The notes beneath the pieces are model-generated. The model was given only the letters and a program-made list of their open reading frames with translations, did no database searches and was not told the DNA's origin. The position numbers and the translations under genes are program-made. Of a stretch of DNA of 34,507 bases, positions 24,354 to 33,057 are shown one piece after another (within the stretch, counting starts at the first letter, position 1; each line of letters begins with the position of its first letter). The stretch is from JBAZZQ01 sp041658725 (GTDB taxonomy: Bacteria > Planctomycetota > Phycisphaerae > JAAYCJ01), in NCBI GenBank assembly GCA_041658725.1, contig JBAZZQ010000043.1, positions 1 through 34,507 on the forward strand, given 5' to 3'.

Positions 24354-27194
24354 ATGAGGCTTTTCAATAAGGTATTGGTGGTTTTAATCGTGATAGGTTC
24401 TGGGATGCCGGCGTTTGCCGAACGTCAGCAAATGGTTCCGTTGTGGACGAATCAGGGACCGGCGATCGATGGGCGGCTCGATGAGGCTTGCTGGCGGAAA
24501 GCTCGGGAAGTTTCCTTGAGTCCAATGCGGGAGATGGATCGGGATATTCCAGGAACGACGGTCCGATGCGTGTATACACGGGATGCCGTGTACTTTGGCT
24601 TTACCTGTTCAGAGCCTCAGACGAAGAAATTGAAAACCGGGTCGTCGGGCCTGGGCGATCCATTTCAGTACGATGCGGTGGAACTGTTTCTCGATACCGA
24701 CACCGACAAGACAAGTTACCTTCAACTGGGTGTTTCCGCAGGTGGGACATATATGACGTTCTTTTGTCCCACCCCGGGCAACAGTCAACCGATGGCCGGC
24801 GAGTGGTCGATCAAATCCCACGTTGGAAACGATGGTTACAGTCTGGAAATTCGAATGCCCTTTTCGCAATTTCCCGTTTCGCAACAGAAGCTTGCGCCGA
24901 CGTGGAACGTGGGCATTGCAAGGTATCAACGGCTGGACCTTTTGCAACCCCGATATGCCGTATGGAAAGGCTACCTGATGGAGGGACTGCACCACAAGCC
25001 GGCGACATGGGGTGATATGGGGCCTTTTGAAGTGAATTTCGGTGGGGTCAAAGAACGCATAGATTCAAAAACCGGACCCGGTGGCTGGGAGTATCCGTTC
25101 GGCCTTCCGCCGGTTTACCGGGCAAACCTGCCGAAGGAACTGGACCCGTCGCTGGCGTGGATAAAGACCGAACGTTTGCGGATCGCCTGGAGTTGGTTGA
25201 CGCATGCCCGTATGTCCTCGCGTGAGCCGCAGTTTCGGCACACGTTCCAGGATGTAGTGAATGTGATCGCGGCATCGGGCTTTAACGTGATCATTCCCAA
25301 CGAGACGGGCAAGACCAAGGATCGGACCCCGATGGACTTTTGGTGTAATCTGGAAGGCATGGTCCATGTGCGGCTGGCGGGGGTTCACACGATGTTTAAT
25401 GTCGGATATATCTGGACGAAGTGGTCGGATCCGGCAATAAACTTTCGCTGGTACGTGTCGGGCGAGGGTAAGATGGACTCCACTGCCATTTGCCCGCTTG
25501 AACCATATCCGTGGAGGGAGAATCTGGTCCATCCCACGCTCGATGCCCTGGAGGAAGCCAAACGCCTGAATATCCCGGATTTATTCTTCGGCGTCATGTT
25601 TGACATGGAGCCGCAGGCCGGCGTTCACGACTATTGCTTCTGTGACGTATGCTGGAAGACCTACGCAGAGTCGCGGCCGGGGGTAAAAACCACGCTGTCG
25701 GCAGTGAACCGAAAAAAATGGCTGTTGCTAAATAACAAACTTGACGATTACAAGTCCTGGCAGCGTAGGGCGGTGACGGAGTTGTTGCGTCGAGAACTTG
25801 CTCCTGTACGGGCCAAGGTGCCGGTCCTGGTGTTTGGATTCTATCCATATCATTATCAGATGAGTTGGATCACGGAAGCTGTGCTTGATGGTGTTTCGAC
25901 TCGGCAAGCTCCAGGTATCGCCATGGACGATCAGACCTACTGGACCGGCTGGACGGGCAAGCCGGGGTATGTGGAACAGGTTCGACAGGGGACGATCAAA
26001 ATGCTTGGTTACGAACCATTCTATCTTGCCAGTATCGCTTATTGTTCCCCGGAACGCAATACGGACGGCAGCGCCAGTTACCCGACGTACACCTACGAAC
26101 GGGCAGGACGGGAGCACTACCTGATGTGCCGGGCGGCCATCGGTAACATCTGCTGGGGCGGGACTCGTGATGCATCCAAAGACCTGCTGGCCGACCAAAA
26201 GCCCTATTACGTTGAAGGATTCGCCAAGGCCCACCGCCTGTTGGAAAAGGATGGAGTGATAGACCGTGCGGTCCCTAAACCGCCGACGGGTAAGGAAAAA
26301 GCCCGACTGGAAAAGGCGCTGGCCACACTTCAACAGGAACGACCGCGATATGAAAAGATGGAGGAAGCGATCCAGCGGCAGAAGGCAAAAAAGGCCACAC
26401 AGAGTAAACCACAAGCAGCCTCAAATTTGCAGACCTCTCTGCCGGAGAAGGCCAAGCCGGCGAAATCAACCGGATCAAAGACCGGTCGAAGCAAGGTGCT
26501 CGACTTGTACGGCGGCTTCGATGGCTCGAAGTTACTGCAAGGTTGGGAAACGATGGGAGCTGAGGCTTCTTATCGGATCGTTCCGCGGGGCAATACCAAA
26601 GGGCAATGTCTGGCCGTGACTGCGCGGAATGTGCGTTACGCCGGGTCGGGAATCAAGATCGATCCGATGGCCGCTTGGGAACCCGACAAGGACTGCCGTC
26701 TGTCGCTGGAGGTTTGCGGTGGGGCCGGTGAAAACCGAGTGGTCGGTTTTTGTCTTTGGGCCCGTGTCCATGCCACGGATGCGGCAGGCAAAGTTTATCA
26801 GTTCGTGTACTTCATTGAACACATGGGTTCTTCGGAATGGGAACACCTGATGCGTAAGGAAGTGTGTGGATGGAACGTGCGAGGCAAGACCATCTACGGG
26901 CGGGAGTACTCGATGGAAAATATTGTCGGACCAGACGCCAACACTTACTGCCAGTGGCTGGGCACGTATCCTCGGAGCCTTCAAATCAGCGCGGACTATG
27001 TCCAGCCGGATGTGTGGGTCAAGATCAAGGTCAACCTGGCCGACGCCTTCAAGGCTCCCCATGCCCCGAAAGTATCGGAACCCCTAATCCTGACCTCTCT
27101 GGAGATCTACAACTACATGCACGACCGAACCGACTGGAAGGTGGACAACGTCCAGTTGGCCGGTAATGGCGTAAGGGATATGGTTGTGAACTGA
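24354..27194 (+). CDS. Large secreted protein: CBM9-like domain, barrel domain, coiled linker, C-terminal beta domain
   Basis: A 946-residue exported protein. The signal peptide is MRLFNKVLVVLIVIGSGMPA, cut near FAE-RQQ. Residues ~28-235 are a CBM9-like fold: GPAIDGRLDEACWRKA, RCVYTRDAVYFGFTC, YDAVELFLDTD and YSLEIRMPFSQF are its standard strands. Residues ~265-640 look like a TIM barrel, with FFGVMFDMEP carrying acids followed by CFCDVC. Residues ~645-720 are a charged, coiled-coil-like segment and a Lys/Ala/Ser-rich linker. From ~722 a beta-sandwich (LDLYGGFDGSKLLQGWE ... WKVDNVQL) closes the protein. The ATG at 24354 has GGAGG 8 bases upstream. It is probably a glycan-binding or glycan-cleaving envelope protein. 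The catalytic family is not recognised. Confidence 0.75.
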   Translation: MRLFNKVLVVLIVIGSGMPAFAERQQMVPLWTNQGPAIDGRLDEACWRKAREVSLSPMREMDRDIPGTTVRCVYTRDAVYFGFTCSEPQTKKLKTGSSGLGDPFQYDAVELFLDTDTDKTSYLQLGVSAGGTYMTFFCPTPGNSQPMAGEWSIKSHVGNDGYSLEIRMPFSQFPVSQQKLAPTWNVGIARYQRLDLLQPRYAVWKGYLMEGLHHKPATWGDMGPFEVNFGGVKERIDSKTGPGGWEYPFGLPPVYRANLPKELDPSLAWIKTERLRIAWSWLTHARMSSREPQFRHTFQDVVNVIAASGFNVIIPNETGKTKDRTPMDFWCNLEGMVHVRLAGVHTMFNVGYIWTKWSDPAINFRWYVSGEGKMDSTAICPLEPYPWRENLVHPTLDALEEAKRLNIPDLFFGVMFDMEPQAGVHDYCFCDVCWKTYAESRPGVKTTLSAVNRKKWLLLNNKLDDYKSWQRRAVTELLRRELAPVRAKVPVLVFGFYPYHYQMSWITEAVLDGVSTRQAPGIAMDDQTYWTGWTGKPGYVEQVRQGTIKMLGYEPFYLASIAYCSPERNTDGSASYPTYTYERAGREHYLMCRAAIGNICWGGTRDASKDLLADQKPYYVEGFAKAHRLLEKDGVIDRAVPKPPTGKEKARLEKALATLQQERPRYEKMEEAIQRQKAKKATQSKPQAASNLQTSLPEKAKPAKSTGSKTGRSKVLDLYGGFDGSKLLQGWETMGAEASYRIVPRGNTKGQCLAVTARNVRYAGSGIKIDPMAAWEPDKDCRLSLEVCGGAGENRVVGFCLWARVHATDAAGKVYQFVYFIEHMGSSEWEHLMRKEVCGWNVRGKTIYGREYSMENIVGPDANTYCQWLGTYPRSLQISADYVQPDVWVKIKVNLADAFKAPHAPKVSEPLILTSLEIYNYMHDRTDWKVDNVQLAGNGVRDMVVN

Positions 27195-27213
27195 TAGTTC
27201 CTGTGCTAAGGGA

Positions 27214-29250
27214 TTAGGGAATGAATATCCGAAGCACGTCATATGCGACAAAGTCCCTCCAGTTGACGGTCAGCGTCTTATCATCCTGTCGCCATTGGAC
27301 TTCGACGGGGCCAGCGCGGTCGGGGCTAAGAACCTGCACCACTTGAACGGGATTGTTGGTGGGCAGTTCGAGGATGATTTGCATGGTATGGGATTTGTCA
27401 GGGTTGAAATTGACGGCATGGAGAAGAAGATTGCCGTGGCTGTTGGAAGTCAGATCGAAAACAGTGTACTCGTCGGCGGTGGTAATCAATTGGCGTCCGC
27501 CAGCGGCCCAGTCCAGGGCGGTCAGGAGTTCCCCTTCGTTGGCGGGGATTTCCCAGTTGTTTGTGTAGGCATTAAAGAGGTAGTCGTACCAGAACAGGTC
27601 GTTGGAGGGTTTGACTCCTCCATGCTGGACCGGCGGAGGGGTCCAGACGACTTTTCCCCGACCGTACGGTGCAAAGACCGGAGATGGGGTTCCTGGCTGG
27701 GGTTGGAGGCGGGACCAGAAGGTATCGGCGGGAAACGCAGAGCGGACTATATTTTCCTCATTGCGAAGGCCGCTCATGTCTTCGATGACGAGAGCTCCAC
27801 CTCGGTCGACGTAATCGGACAAAATACGAAGATGCTTATCGCTGATGGTCTGGGCCGAAGGTAGGATCACGGCGGCATACGAGTCAAGGTGGCCTATATG
27901 GGAATCCAGGACAAGATCAAAGAGGATATGCCGCTGAAGCATCATCTGTTCCCAGAGCACTGCAGACAGATGCGGCTGTCGGGAGTCGTTAGCCAAGCTT
28001 CGGCTGGACCGCCATAACGCGATCTTGGCCAATGACCGGGGGGAACAATATATATCCGCATGTGTGCGGTAGAATTTAATATACCTCCGGGTAGCGTCGT
28101 CGAGGTCAAACTCGTCCTCATGAAAGAAGCTTACGCAGCCCGCGCTGTTATGGGCAAAAGCCAAAATCTGACCCAGTTTGATCCGGGCATCGCCCTTGGA
28201 GATTGTGGAATAAGGGGACTGGGGGTTGACCCCAGAATAAAGAAAAATCGAGTTGCCTGTGGCCCGGGAAAGTTTGCAGGAACGGATATTGGTGATGAGC
28301 TTGCTGTCGCGCATGCCTGGGCGTTCGGGTTCTTCGCTCCAGAAGAGGTCAGTGCTCTTCAGTAGTCGGTCGTGATCGACGGCGTGGAACAGAGCGTTGT
28401 TGTGTCCAAGGATTCCAATCGGATTGATTTCTACAGCCACATCGGGGTTCAGCGAACGGATGTAATCGGCAAGATCCTTGACCGCGCCTGCCATTGCATG
28501 GCAGCGGTAGTCCAGCCACTCGGTAAAAACGGGGTCCTTCGTGACGATTACCGAATGATGCATGCGGCCTTGTTTCCAGAATCGCGGTAGGGCAAACCGA
28601 ACGGATCGACGGATACCGAAACGCCGGCGGCGGTCTTCGGGGTCCGGGTATTTACCCTGTATCCACTTTTGGAATCCTTCGTCGCAGTGCCGGCAGTAGC
28701 ATGCAAAGGGTTCGGCAAAGACGTTGTCGAAGTGAATCATATCCACTTTGGCTTCCACGATGGCCTTGTGCAGGACATTCTTGAGGTAGGTCCGGTAGTC
28801 AGAATTGTTCTTGCAGGCCCGGTATCGCCAGTACTGTGTGCCGTAAGTAATCGGATCACCATCGGGATCGCGCATGGCCCATTGCTCACAATCCGGAACT
28901 TCCTCTCGTAACGATTCGAAGTAAAGTGTATCGCCAATGTAGACGCCCATCTTCATGCCCACCTCGTGGCAATACGCGGCCATGCGGCCAGCCATCGCCA
29001 TTTCTTCGCTTTCCTCCTCCAACCCCAATCCTTTCCAGAAACTGCCGATATAGAGGGTACAGCCGGCATCGGCCAACTTTTGGGCAAATTCGCGGGTATG
29101 GGCTGTGCGGTACCGAGTCGGGGCCTGATCGTCACGCAGAAAATTGTTACGGGCCAGGTGGTGCCAGCCTTCCCAGGAACCGACGACAATCAAGGGACCG
29201 TCGTCCAGCCACGCCGGTTTCGGATGATCCAGAAACTGAAACTCTGTCAT
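27214..29250 (-). CDS. GH42-like barrel protein with trimerisation-type middle domain
   Basis: A 678-residue protein without an evident signal peptide. Residues ~15-390 form a TIM barrel with the strand VDMIHFDNVFAEP (169-181, Asp175) followed at once by CYCRHC (184-189), a cysteine pattern seen in several putative glycosidase families. Residues ~400-500 (AKIALWRSSRSLAN, YAAVILPSAQTIS, DYVDRGGALVIEDMSG) look like the GH42 trimerisation domain with its flavodoxin-like fold. The C-terminal ~100 residues are beta-rich. The start at 29250 has GGAG 11 bases upstream. It is convergent with the CBM9-like gene, with 19 bases between the stops. A second, broken copy of its C-terminal region lies at 2656-2766. 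Galactosidase-like activity is possible but unproven. Confidence 0.75.
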   Translation of the reverse strand: MTEFQFLDHPKPAWLDDGPLIVVGSWEGWHHLARNNFLRDDQAPTRYRTAHTREFAQKLADAGCTLYIGSFWKGLGLEEESEEMAMAGRMAAYCHEVGMKMGVYIGDTLYFESLREEVPDCEQWAMRDPDGDPITYGTQYWRYRACKNNSDYRTYLKNVLHKAIVEAKVDMIHFDNVFAEPFACYCRHCDEGFQKWIQGKYPDPEDRRRRFGIRRSVRFALPRFWKQGRMHHSVIVTKDPVFTEWLDYRCHAMAGAVKDLADYIRSLNPDVAVEINPIGILGHNNALFHAVDHDRLLKSTDLFWSEEPERPGMRDSKLITNIRSCKLSRATGNSIFLYSGVNPQSPYSTISKGDARIKLGQILAFAHNSAGCVSFFHEDEFDLDDATRRYIKFYRTHADIYCSPRSLAKIALWRSSRSLANDSRQPHLSAVLWEQMMLQRHILFDLVLDSHIGHLDSYAAVILPSAQTISDKHLRILSDYVDRGGALVIEDMSGLRNEENIVRSAFPADTFWSRLQPQPGTPSPVFAPYGRGKVVWTPPPVQHGGVKPSNDLFWYDYLFNAYTNNWEIPANEGELLTALDWAAGGRQLITTADEYTVFDLTSNSHGNLLLHAVNFNPDKSHTMQIILELPTNNPVQVVQVLSPDRAGPVEVQWRQDDKTLTVNWRDFVAYDVLRIFIP

Positions 29251-29280
29251 CAGGGCACAAACTCCTTTCGTTCAGGTACA

Positions 29281-29480
29281 TCATTTTGGCCGTGAATACG
29301 GCTTGGACAGCCCTCTGAAGGTCGGCGGATGGATCCACATACTAGCTTGGTCCAACGATTTGATGCTTCCAGTCGGCCATTCTTCACCCTTACGGTCAAT
29401 GTTCTCTAGCAATTGGCATCGGTTGTCAGAATACCAAATGCCTCACCTTCGCTCATGACTATAGCACTTGGACCATACAT
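29281..29480 (-). pseudogene. Decayed 3' end of an unidentified gene
   Basis: On the minus strand two overlapping frames give plausible protein text: MYGPSAIVMSEGEAFGILTT (from the ATG at 29480, stopped by TAG soon after) and then, one frame over, LLENIDRKGEEWPTGSIKSL followed by DQASMWIHPPTFRGLSKPYS and a stop at 29281. A single indel near 29408 joins them. I do not recognise the family. It lies directly upstream of the GH42-like gene, on the same strand. Confidence 0.35.
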
Positions 29481-29490
29481 ACCCTTTTTG

Positions 29491-29744
29491 GGAAAACTTT
29501 TTTCTTTCTAAACTAAAAATATTATGTCAACTTTAAATAAAAATCCATCCTTTTAAGAAGATATTTTTCGCTTTGATGTTGCTCTGGTCCAGAAATATTA
29601 CGCTTGTCTTATTCATCAGTTTGGTGATAACATGAGCAAAAACCTATGCATGACTTTGTACTCAGTATTTTTTAAAAAATGGGTGTATATCGAAAATGGT
29701 TATTTTGAATTTGCTATCAAGTCCCACGCAAAGGGAATTAGCCG
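29491..29744. other. AT-rich non-coding stretch
   Basis: Strongly AT-rich DNA with no convincing open frame. On the minus strand it holds TTGACATAATATTTTT (TTGACA at 29524-29529), which resembles the opening of the promoters at 2997 and 6125, but no acceptable -10 box follows at 16-18 bases. It may carry the promoter of the leftward gene or of the decayed fragment in front of it. Confidence 0.4.
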
Positions 29745-29927
29745 ATGATCGAGCAATTAGTTATGGAGGTGGATTGGGACGGGAAGCCTAAATTGGTGTA
29801 TCTGGCCCTAACCAACAATTCCGGCGGCACCTCAAATCGAACGCGATATTTCCCTGTTTGGCACAATTACTCAAACAATGTTATGGCTGGCGAAGGGCAA
29901 TTCGTGTATGAGCCGATCACCCGCTGA
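29745..29927 (+). CDS. Small open frame, possible gene remnant
   Basis: 60 residues, MIEQLVMEVDWDGKPKLVYL... to ...GQFVYEPITR. There is no ribosome site before the ATG. After the stop the same frame stays open to about 30138 and runs into the GH4 start, which suggests an old, decayed reading frame. Composition is protein-like (aromatic strands, TNNSGG), but no family is recognised. It could equally be chance. Confidence 0.25.
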   Translation: MIEQLVMEVDWDGKPKLVYLALTNNSGGTSNRTRYFPVWHNYSNNVMAGEGQFVYEPITR

Positions 29928-30132
29928 ACACGACATGGGTGTAGGAAATCGAGGAGGTATCGACCTCCCAAGCTCGAGTCGAATTTGACACCGTTTGGAT
30001 CGAAGATATACCGTGATGACGAAGATGGATTGATGCCAATGAAGGTCGCGGTAGTGCGGATGATAGCCGTCAACACAGGAACAATGACGGTTGGCAATAT
30101 TTTGCATGGTTGTAACGAGGAGATCAAACGAC
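29928..30132 (+). other. Leader region of the GH4 gene with a small hairpin
   Basis: No clear gene. GGAGGT (29953-29958) and ACCTCC (29963-29968) form a perfect 6-bp stem with loop ATCG. This hides a ribosome-site-like sequence, though it lies 164 bases before the GH4 start, so a direct role is doubtful. Confidence 0.35.
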
Positions 30133-31506
30133 ATGATTAACATTTGCGTGATTGGCGCCAGCACAGGCTGGACGCCAACCCTGGTGACGGATTTAATGAT
30201 GGTCTTTCCCGATCCGCTGGAAATTCGGCTAAATGACATCGAGACTCGGCAGATGGATCTGAGCGGAGCCTATTGCGAGCGTTTGAGCCAACATCTTGGC
30301 AGGAAAGATCGAATTCGAAAGTGCCGCAACCGGCGCGAAGCCCTCAAGGGTGCTGACGCAGTCATCATCACTATTTCCACTGGCGGGCTGGACGCGATGG
30401 AACACGACCTGAATATCCCGGAAAAGTATGGGATCTTCGCAACGGTTGGCGATACAGCCGGTCCCGGCGGCTGGTCGCGGAGCATCCGTAATATTCCCGT
30501 GTTTCAGGCCTTCGCCGCAGACATTAGTAAATATTGTCCCCAGGCATTTATTGCCAATTACACAAACCCGATGGCGAGTTTGACCGCAACCCTGCAATTA
30601 TTATGCCCCAACCCTTCCGTCGGTCTTTGCCATGCGTATTTTGAGACCAAGGATGTCCTTCAGAAAATCTTCGGCTTACCGAATTGGGACAAGATTTCGA
30701 TGTCGTTTGCCGGGATGAATCACTTTACGTGGGTGGTCGATTTCAAAATTGGCCATGAGGATGGCTATACGCTGCTGCGAAAGAAAATCGGCAACGGCTC
30801 GCTGCGTAAGGTTCTGCCAAAGGAAAGCGCCGACGAAATCGGTTTTTTCTCCGGGCACGAACTGTGCGTCGAGTTGTTCGATGCATTTGGATACCTGCCA
30901 TATCCCGGTGATCGACACACCTGTGAGTTTATTTCCTTCGTTCTCTGCGGATCTGGAAAAGGCCCGCAACGATACAAGCTCAAGAACCGTTTCGGGTTCA
31001 ACATGGAGACATTTCGATACTACAATATCAAGCGAACCTCGGTGGCCCAGCGACGCCCGAGCATGGCGGATCGCGAGCAGATGTTAAAGGACTTTTTAAG
31101 TGGAAAACGACCAATCAATCCCCATAAGAGTCGGGAGACGGGGGCGGAAATGGTTCGCGCCTACCTGAATAACAAGCCGATGACCGATGCCGTCAATGTC
31201 CTGAATATCGGACAGATTCCCGGCCTGCCCCTGGGGGCTTGTGTGGAAACAATGGGGATGGTGGACGGATTCGGCGTTCGCCCTGTAACTGTGGCTCGTA
31301 TTCCGGAACATCTGCTGGAAGTGATGCGTCCGCAGGCGATCTGTCAAAAGTGGATTACACAAGGCGTTCTGGAGGGAAATAAGAATCTGTTACTGCAGGC
31401 CCTTTACCGCGACCCGCAGTGCGCCCATTTAAAACCCCAGGAAATTCGGCGGATGGGTGATGAATTAATCGAAGCCAACCAACGGTATGCTCCGGTGAAA
31501 TTATGA
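30133..31506 (+). CDS. Glycoside hydrolase family 4 (NAD- and metal-dependent)
   Basis: A 457-residue enzyme. INICVIGASTGWTPTLVTDL (2-21) is the NAD-binding Rossmann opening of GH4, ANYTNPMASL (141-150) is the signature, VGLCHAYFET carries metal ligand Cys166, and SFAGMNHFTWV carries metal ligand His197. GDRHTCEF is a further conserved stretch. GH4 enzymes use an oxidation-elimination mechanism with bound NAD and Mn, and act on alpha- or beta-glucosides, galactosides or glucuronides, some 6-phosphorylated. No phosphotransferase genes are present, so a non-phosphorylated substrate is more likely. The ATG at 30133 has GAGGAG 10 bases upstream; the ATG at 30091 has none. The stop overlaps a 27-codon frame (ATGA). 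Confidence 0.93.
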   Translation: MINICVIGASTGWTPTLVTDLMMVFPDPLEIRLNDIETRQMDLSGAYCERLSQHLGRKDRIRKCRNRREALKGADAVIITISTGGLDAMEHDLNIPEKYGIFATVGDTAGPGGWSRSIRNIPVFQAFAADISKYCPQAFIANYTNPMASLTATLQLLCPNPSVGLCHAYFETKDVLQKIFGLPNWDKISMSFAGMNHFTWVVDFKIGHEDGYTLLRKKIGNGSLRKVLPKESADEIGFFSGHELCVELFDAFGYLPYPGDRHTCEFISFVLCGSGKGPQRYKLKNRFGFNMETFRYYNIKRTSVAQRRPSMADREQMLKDFLSGKRPINPHKSRETGAEMVRAYLNNKPMTDAVNVLNIGQIPGLPLGACVETMGMVDGFGVRPVTVARIPEHLLEVMRPQAICQKWITQGVLEGNKNLLLQALYRDPQCAHLKPQEIRRMGDELIEANQRYAPVKL

Positions 31507-31586
31507 TTTCTATTCCCCAACAATCTTGGATTCATCAGGCCAAAACCCATATTCAGGAATATGTGTATTTACTTAACTCAGGTTGA
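31503..31586 (+). CDS. Truncated 27-codon frame coupled to the GH4 gene
   Basis: It begins at ATGA overlapping the GH4 stop and encodes MISIPQQSWIHQAKTHIQEY, then VYLLNSG. The overlap is the same style as in the upstream operon, so it may be the start of a lost downstream gene cut by the rearrangement at ~31590. Its 3' half is also the left arm of the inverted repeat at 31542-31691. No clear ribosome site. Confidence 0.3.
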   Translation: MISIPQQSWIHQAKTHIQEYVYLLNSG

Positions 31587-31691
31587 CCCTATATATTGTG
31601 GTGTTCGGGTCGTTTCAGAGTATATATCCTGGACATATTGTGGCTACCCGATTCAAGTAAATAGGCATATTCCTTTAAATATGGCTGTTTT
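31542..31691. repeat. Imperfect inverted repeat, MITE-like
   Basis: The left arm 31542-31574 and right arm 31655-31691 are near reverse complements. Shared blocks on the right arm are AAGTAAATA, CATATTCCT, AATATGG and GTTTT; the arms differ by two small indels and a few substitutions. About 80 bases lie between them. It sits at the edge of the broken recombinase and could be the ends of a small element or the scar of an inverted duplication. The right arm also resembles 2874-2892 (GCATATGTTCCTTTAAAT). Confidence 0.45.
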
Positions 31692-31790
31692 AATTCTGCA
31701 GGGCTAAGTTTAAATGCAAACCAACCATTCGTGGGGGCGCACGTAGGATCGCGGTTGTTAAAAAACAGCATGGCATAAATCACAGAATCT
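31589..31790 (-). pseudogene. Fragment of an unidentified gene, 3' end
   Basis: The minus strand reads DSVIYAMLFFNNRDPTCAPT and onward to NGWFAFKLSPAELKQPYLKE, ending ...RIYTLKRPEHHNI and a stop at 31589. Codon use looks like a real gene. Toward its N-terminal side the frame runs into the recombinase remnant at ~31795, so the gene is cut there. No family recognised. Confidence 0.35.
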
Positions 31791-31799
31791 CCCTTCCAC

Positions 31800-32304
31800 C
31801 CAAAACCAGGCGAGTTCCAAGCGATCCTCAATCGCATGGAGGATTTGCGCTGGCGTGTGTTTTACCTTTTGGCCTACACCACCGGGCTCGATTCGGCGAA
31901 AGGCAGCCCCGGAATCCGTACCGTATGTTTTGCTGACGGCAGATCGATGGCATCGGGTTCGGGAAAAATGCAACCTATGCCGAACCGGTAAACCTTGGAG
32001 ATACAATCCCGCCACACGACAAACCGAATGGGCCGAGTGGGAGAACCGCTGCCTGGTCAACAATGCCCTGCGGGACATCCGGAGCCATGCCCGAAGGGCG
32101 GGGATCAAACCGGTGGCACCATTGACGATCCACACCTTGAGAAAGTCTTTCGCCCAAAACCATGCTCATTGCGGCACACCCTCCGCCACGCTGAAAGCCT
32201 TGATGGGCTATGCCTCGATCACCACCACAGAGAAATACTACCTCCAGAATTCGGACGAAAACACCCGGGCCGCGGTCAAGCGGTATGAAGATTTGCTACG
32301 GTAA
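31800..32304 (+). pseudogene. Tyrosine recombinase (integrase) remnant with internal deletion
   Basis: The first segment, PGEFQAILNRMEDLRWRVFY then LLAYTTGL, is the start of an integrase catalytic domain and should run into the first catalytic Arg ('TGLRRGE'), but that part is gone. From ~31890, one frame over, the text resumes as SVPYVLLTADRWHRVRE, NNALRDIRSHARRAGI, LTIHTLRKSFAQNHA (the H-x-x-R box) and LMGYASITTTEKYY with the nucleophile Tyr. In the last motif the usual His is Tyr. With the first Arg box and the N-terminal arm-binding domain missing, it cannot be active. Confidence 0.75.
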
Positions 32305-32792
32305 AAAACATGCCGATGAATATGGAACGTGATATCCGCAGGAGAGGAAATAATTGAAGCATTCGTCAGAGGCCACGGCACGCAGGGCATCGCCGATGGC
32401 ATGGACCACCGCGTCGAAGGTTCCGGCGCCGACCCGTCGCAGCCACGCCTTGACTTTGCTCCAGAGCTTTTCAATGGGGTTCATCTGGACTGTACGCCGG
32501 CAAGTACCACAGGTCACAACCCGCGGCCTCGATGGCTTGGCTGACGCCCTGAACCTTGTGCGCCGATAGGTTGTCCATCACCACGATCCGGCTGGGCTTC
32601 ATCTGCCGGAGTGATCTTTCGCGGACACGCAGGACCGGGTCTGCCCGGTTCCAATCGTCCTTCCCCGGCTCGCTTTTGCCACTCGCCGGCCGTGGACCTC
32701 GCAACATCAAACCTTCGGGCAACAGCCGCTGGGGTTTCGCCACTCTTCAATGCCGCCACAACCCTTTTACGCAAATCCATCGAATAAGCCAT
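32296..32792 (-). pseudogene. IS630-family transposase remnant
   Basis: The ATG at 32792 has AAGGAG 8 bases upstream and opens a helix-turn-helix segment: MDLRKRVVAALKSGETPAAV, then ARRFDVARSTAGEWQKRAG. After a large internal deletion near 32640 the frame changes, and the end of the catalytic domain follows: SRIVVMDNLSAHKVQGV (second Asp) and LWYLPAYSPD. A 2-base deletion then shifts the frame again before NPIEKLWSKVKAWLRR, the third catalytic acid. The first Asp is missing. It is convergent with, and slightly overlaps, the recombinase remnant. Confidence 0.85.
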
Positions 32793-32914
32793 GTTAAAGT
32801 CTCCTTGCTATATGACTTATATGTGGCCCTGACCGTCGGAATCCCAATCCCGCCGCCTTGGGGTGGGGCCGGGCGAATGTTGCTCCCCGACGCTCCAAAA
32901 AAACGAAAAAAAGA

Positions 32915-32943
32915 TAGACCCAAATGAGTGGACGTCGTATAAT
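32915..32943 (+). promoter_or_regulatory. Candidate promoter of the aldolase/isomerase genes
   Basis: TAGACC (32915-32920), a 17-base spacer, and a perfect TATAAT (32938-32943), giving an untranslated leader of about 110 bases before the start at 33058. The flanking DNA between the IS630 remnant and the aldolase holds nothing else I can name. Confidence 0.4.
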
Positions 32944-33057
32944 GGCGGCGACAATATGGCCCTACGTGGCAGGACAAGTTTATCTGGTAAATCCCGGATC
33001 ATACCAAATAGTGTAAGATTTTTTATCTGTACCAAACGGTTTTATATGAGGAGATAT

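Noticed and set aside
29524..29529. TTGACA on the minus strand as a third copy of the shared promoter
   Set aside because: Only the first ~14 bases resemble the other two. No -10 box at proper spacing and no operator block follow.
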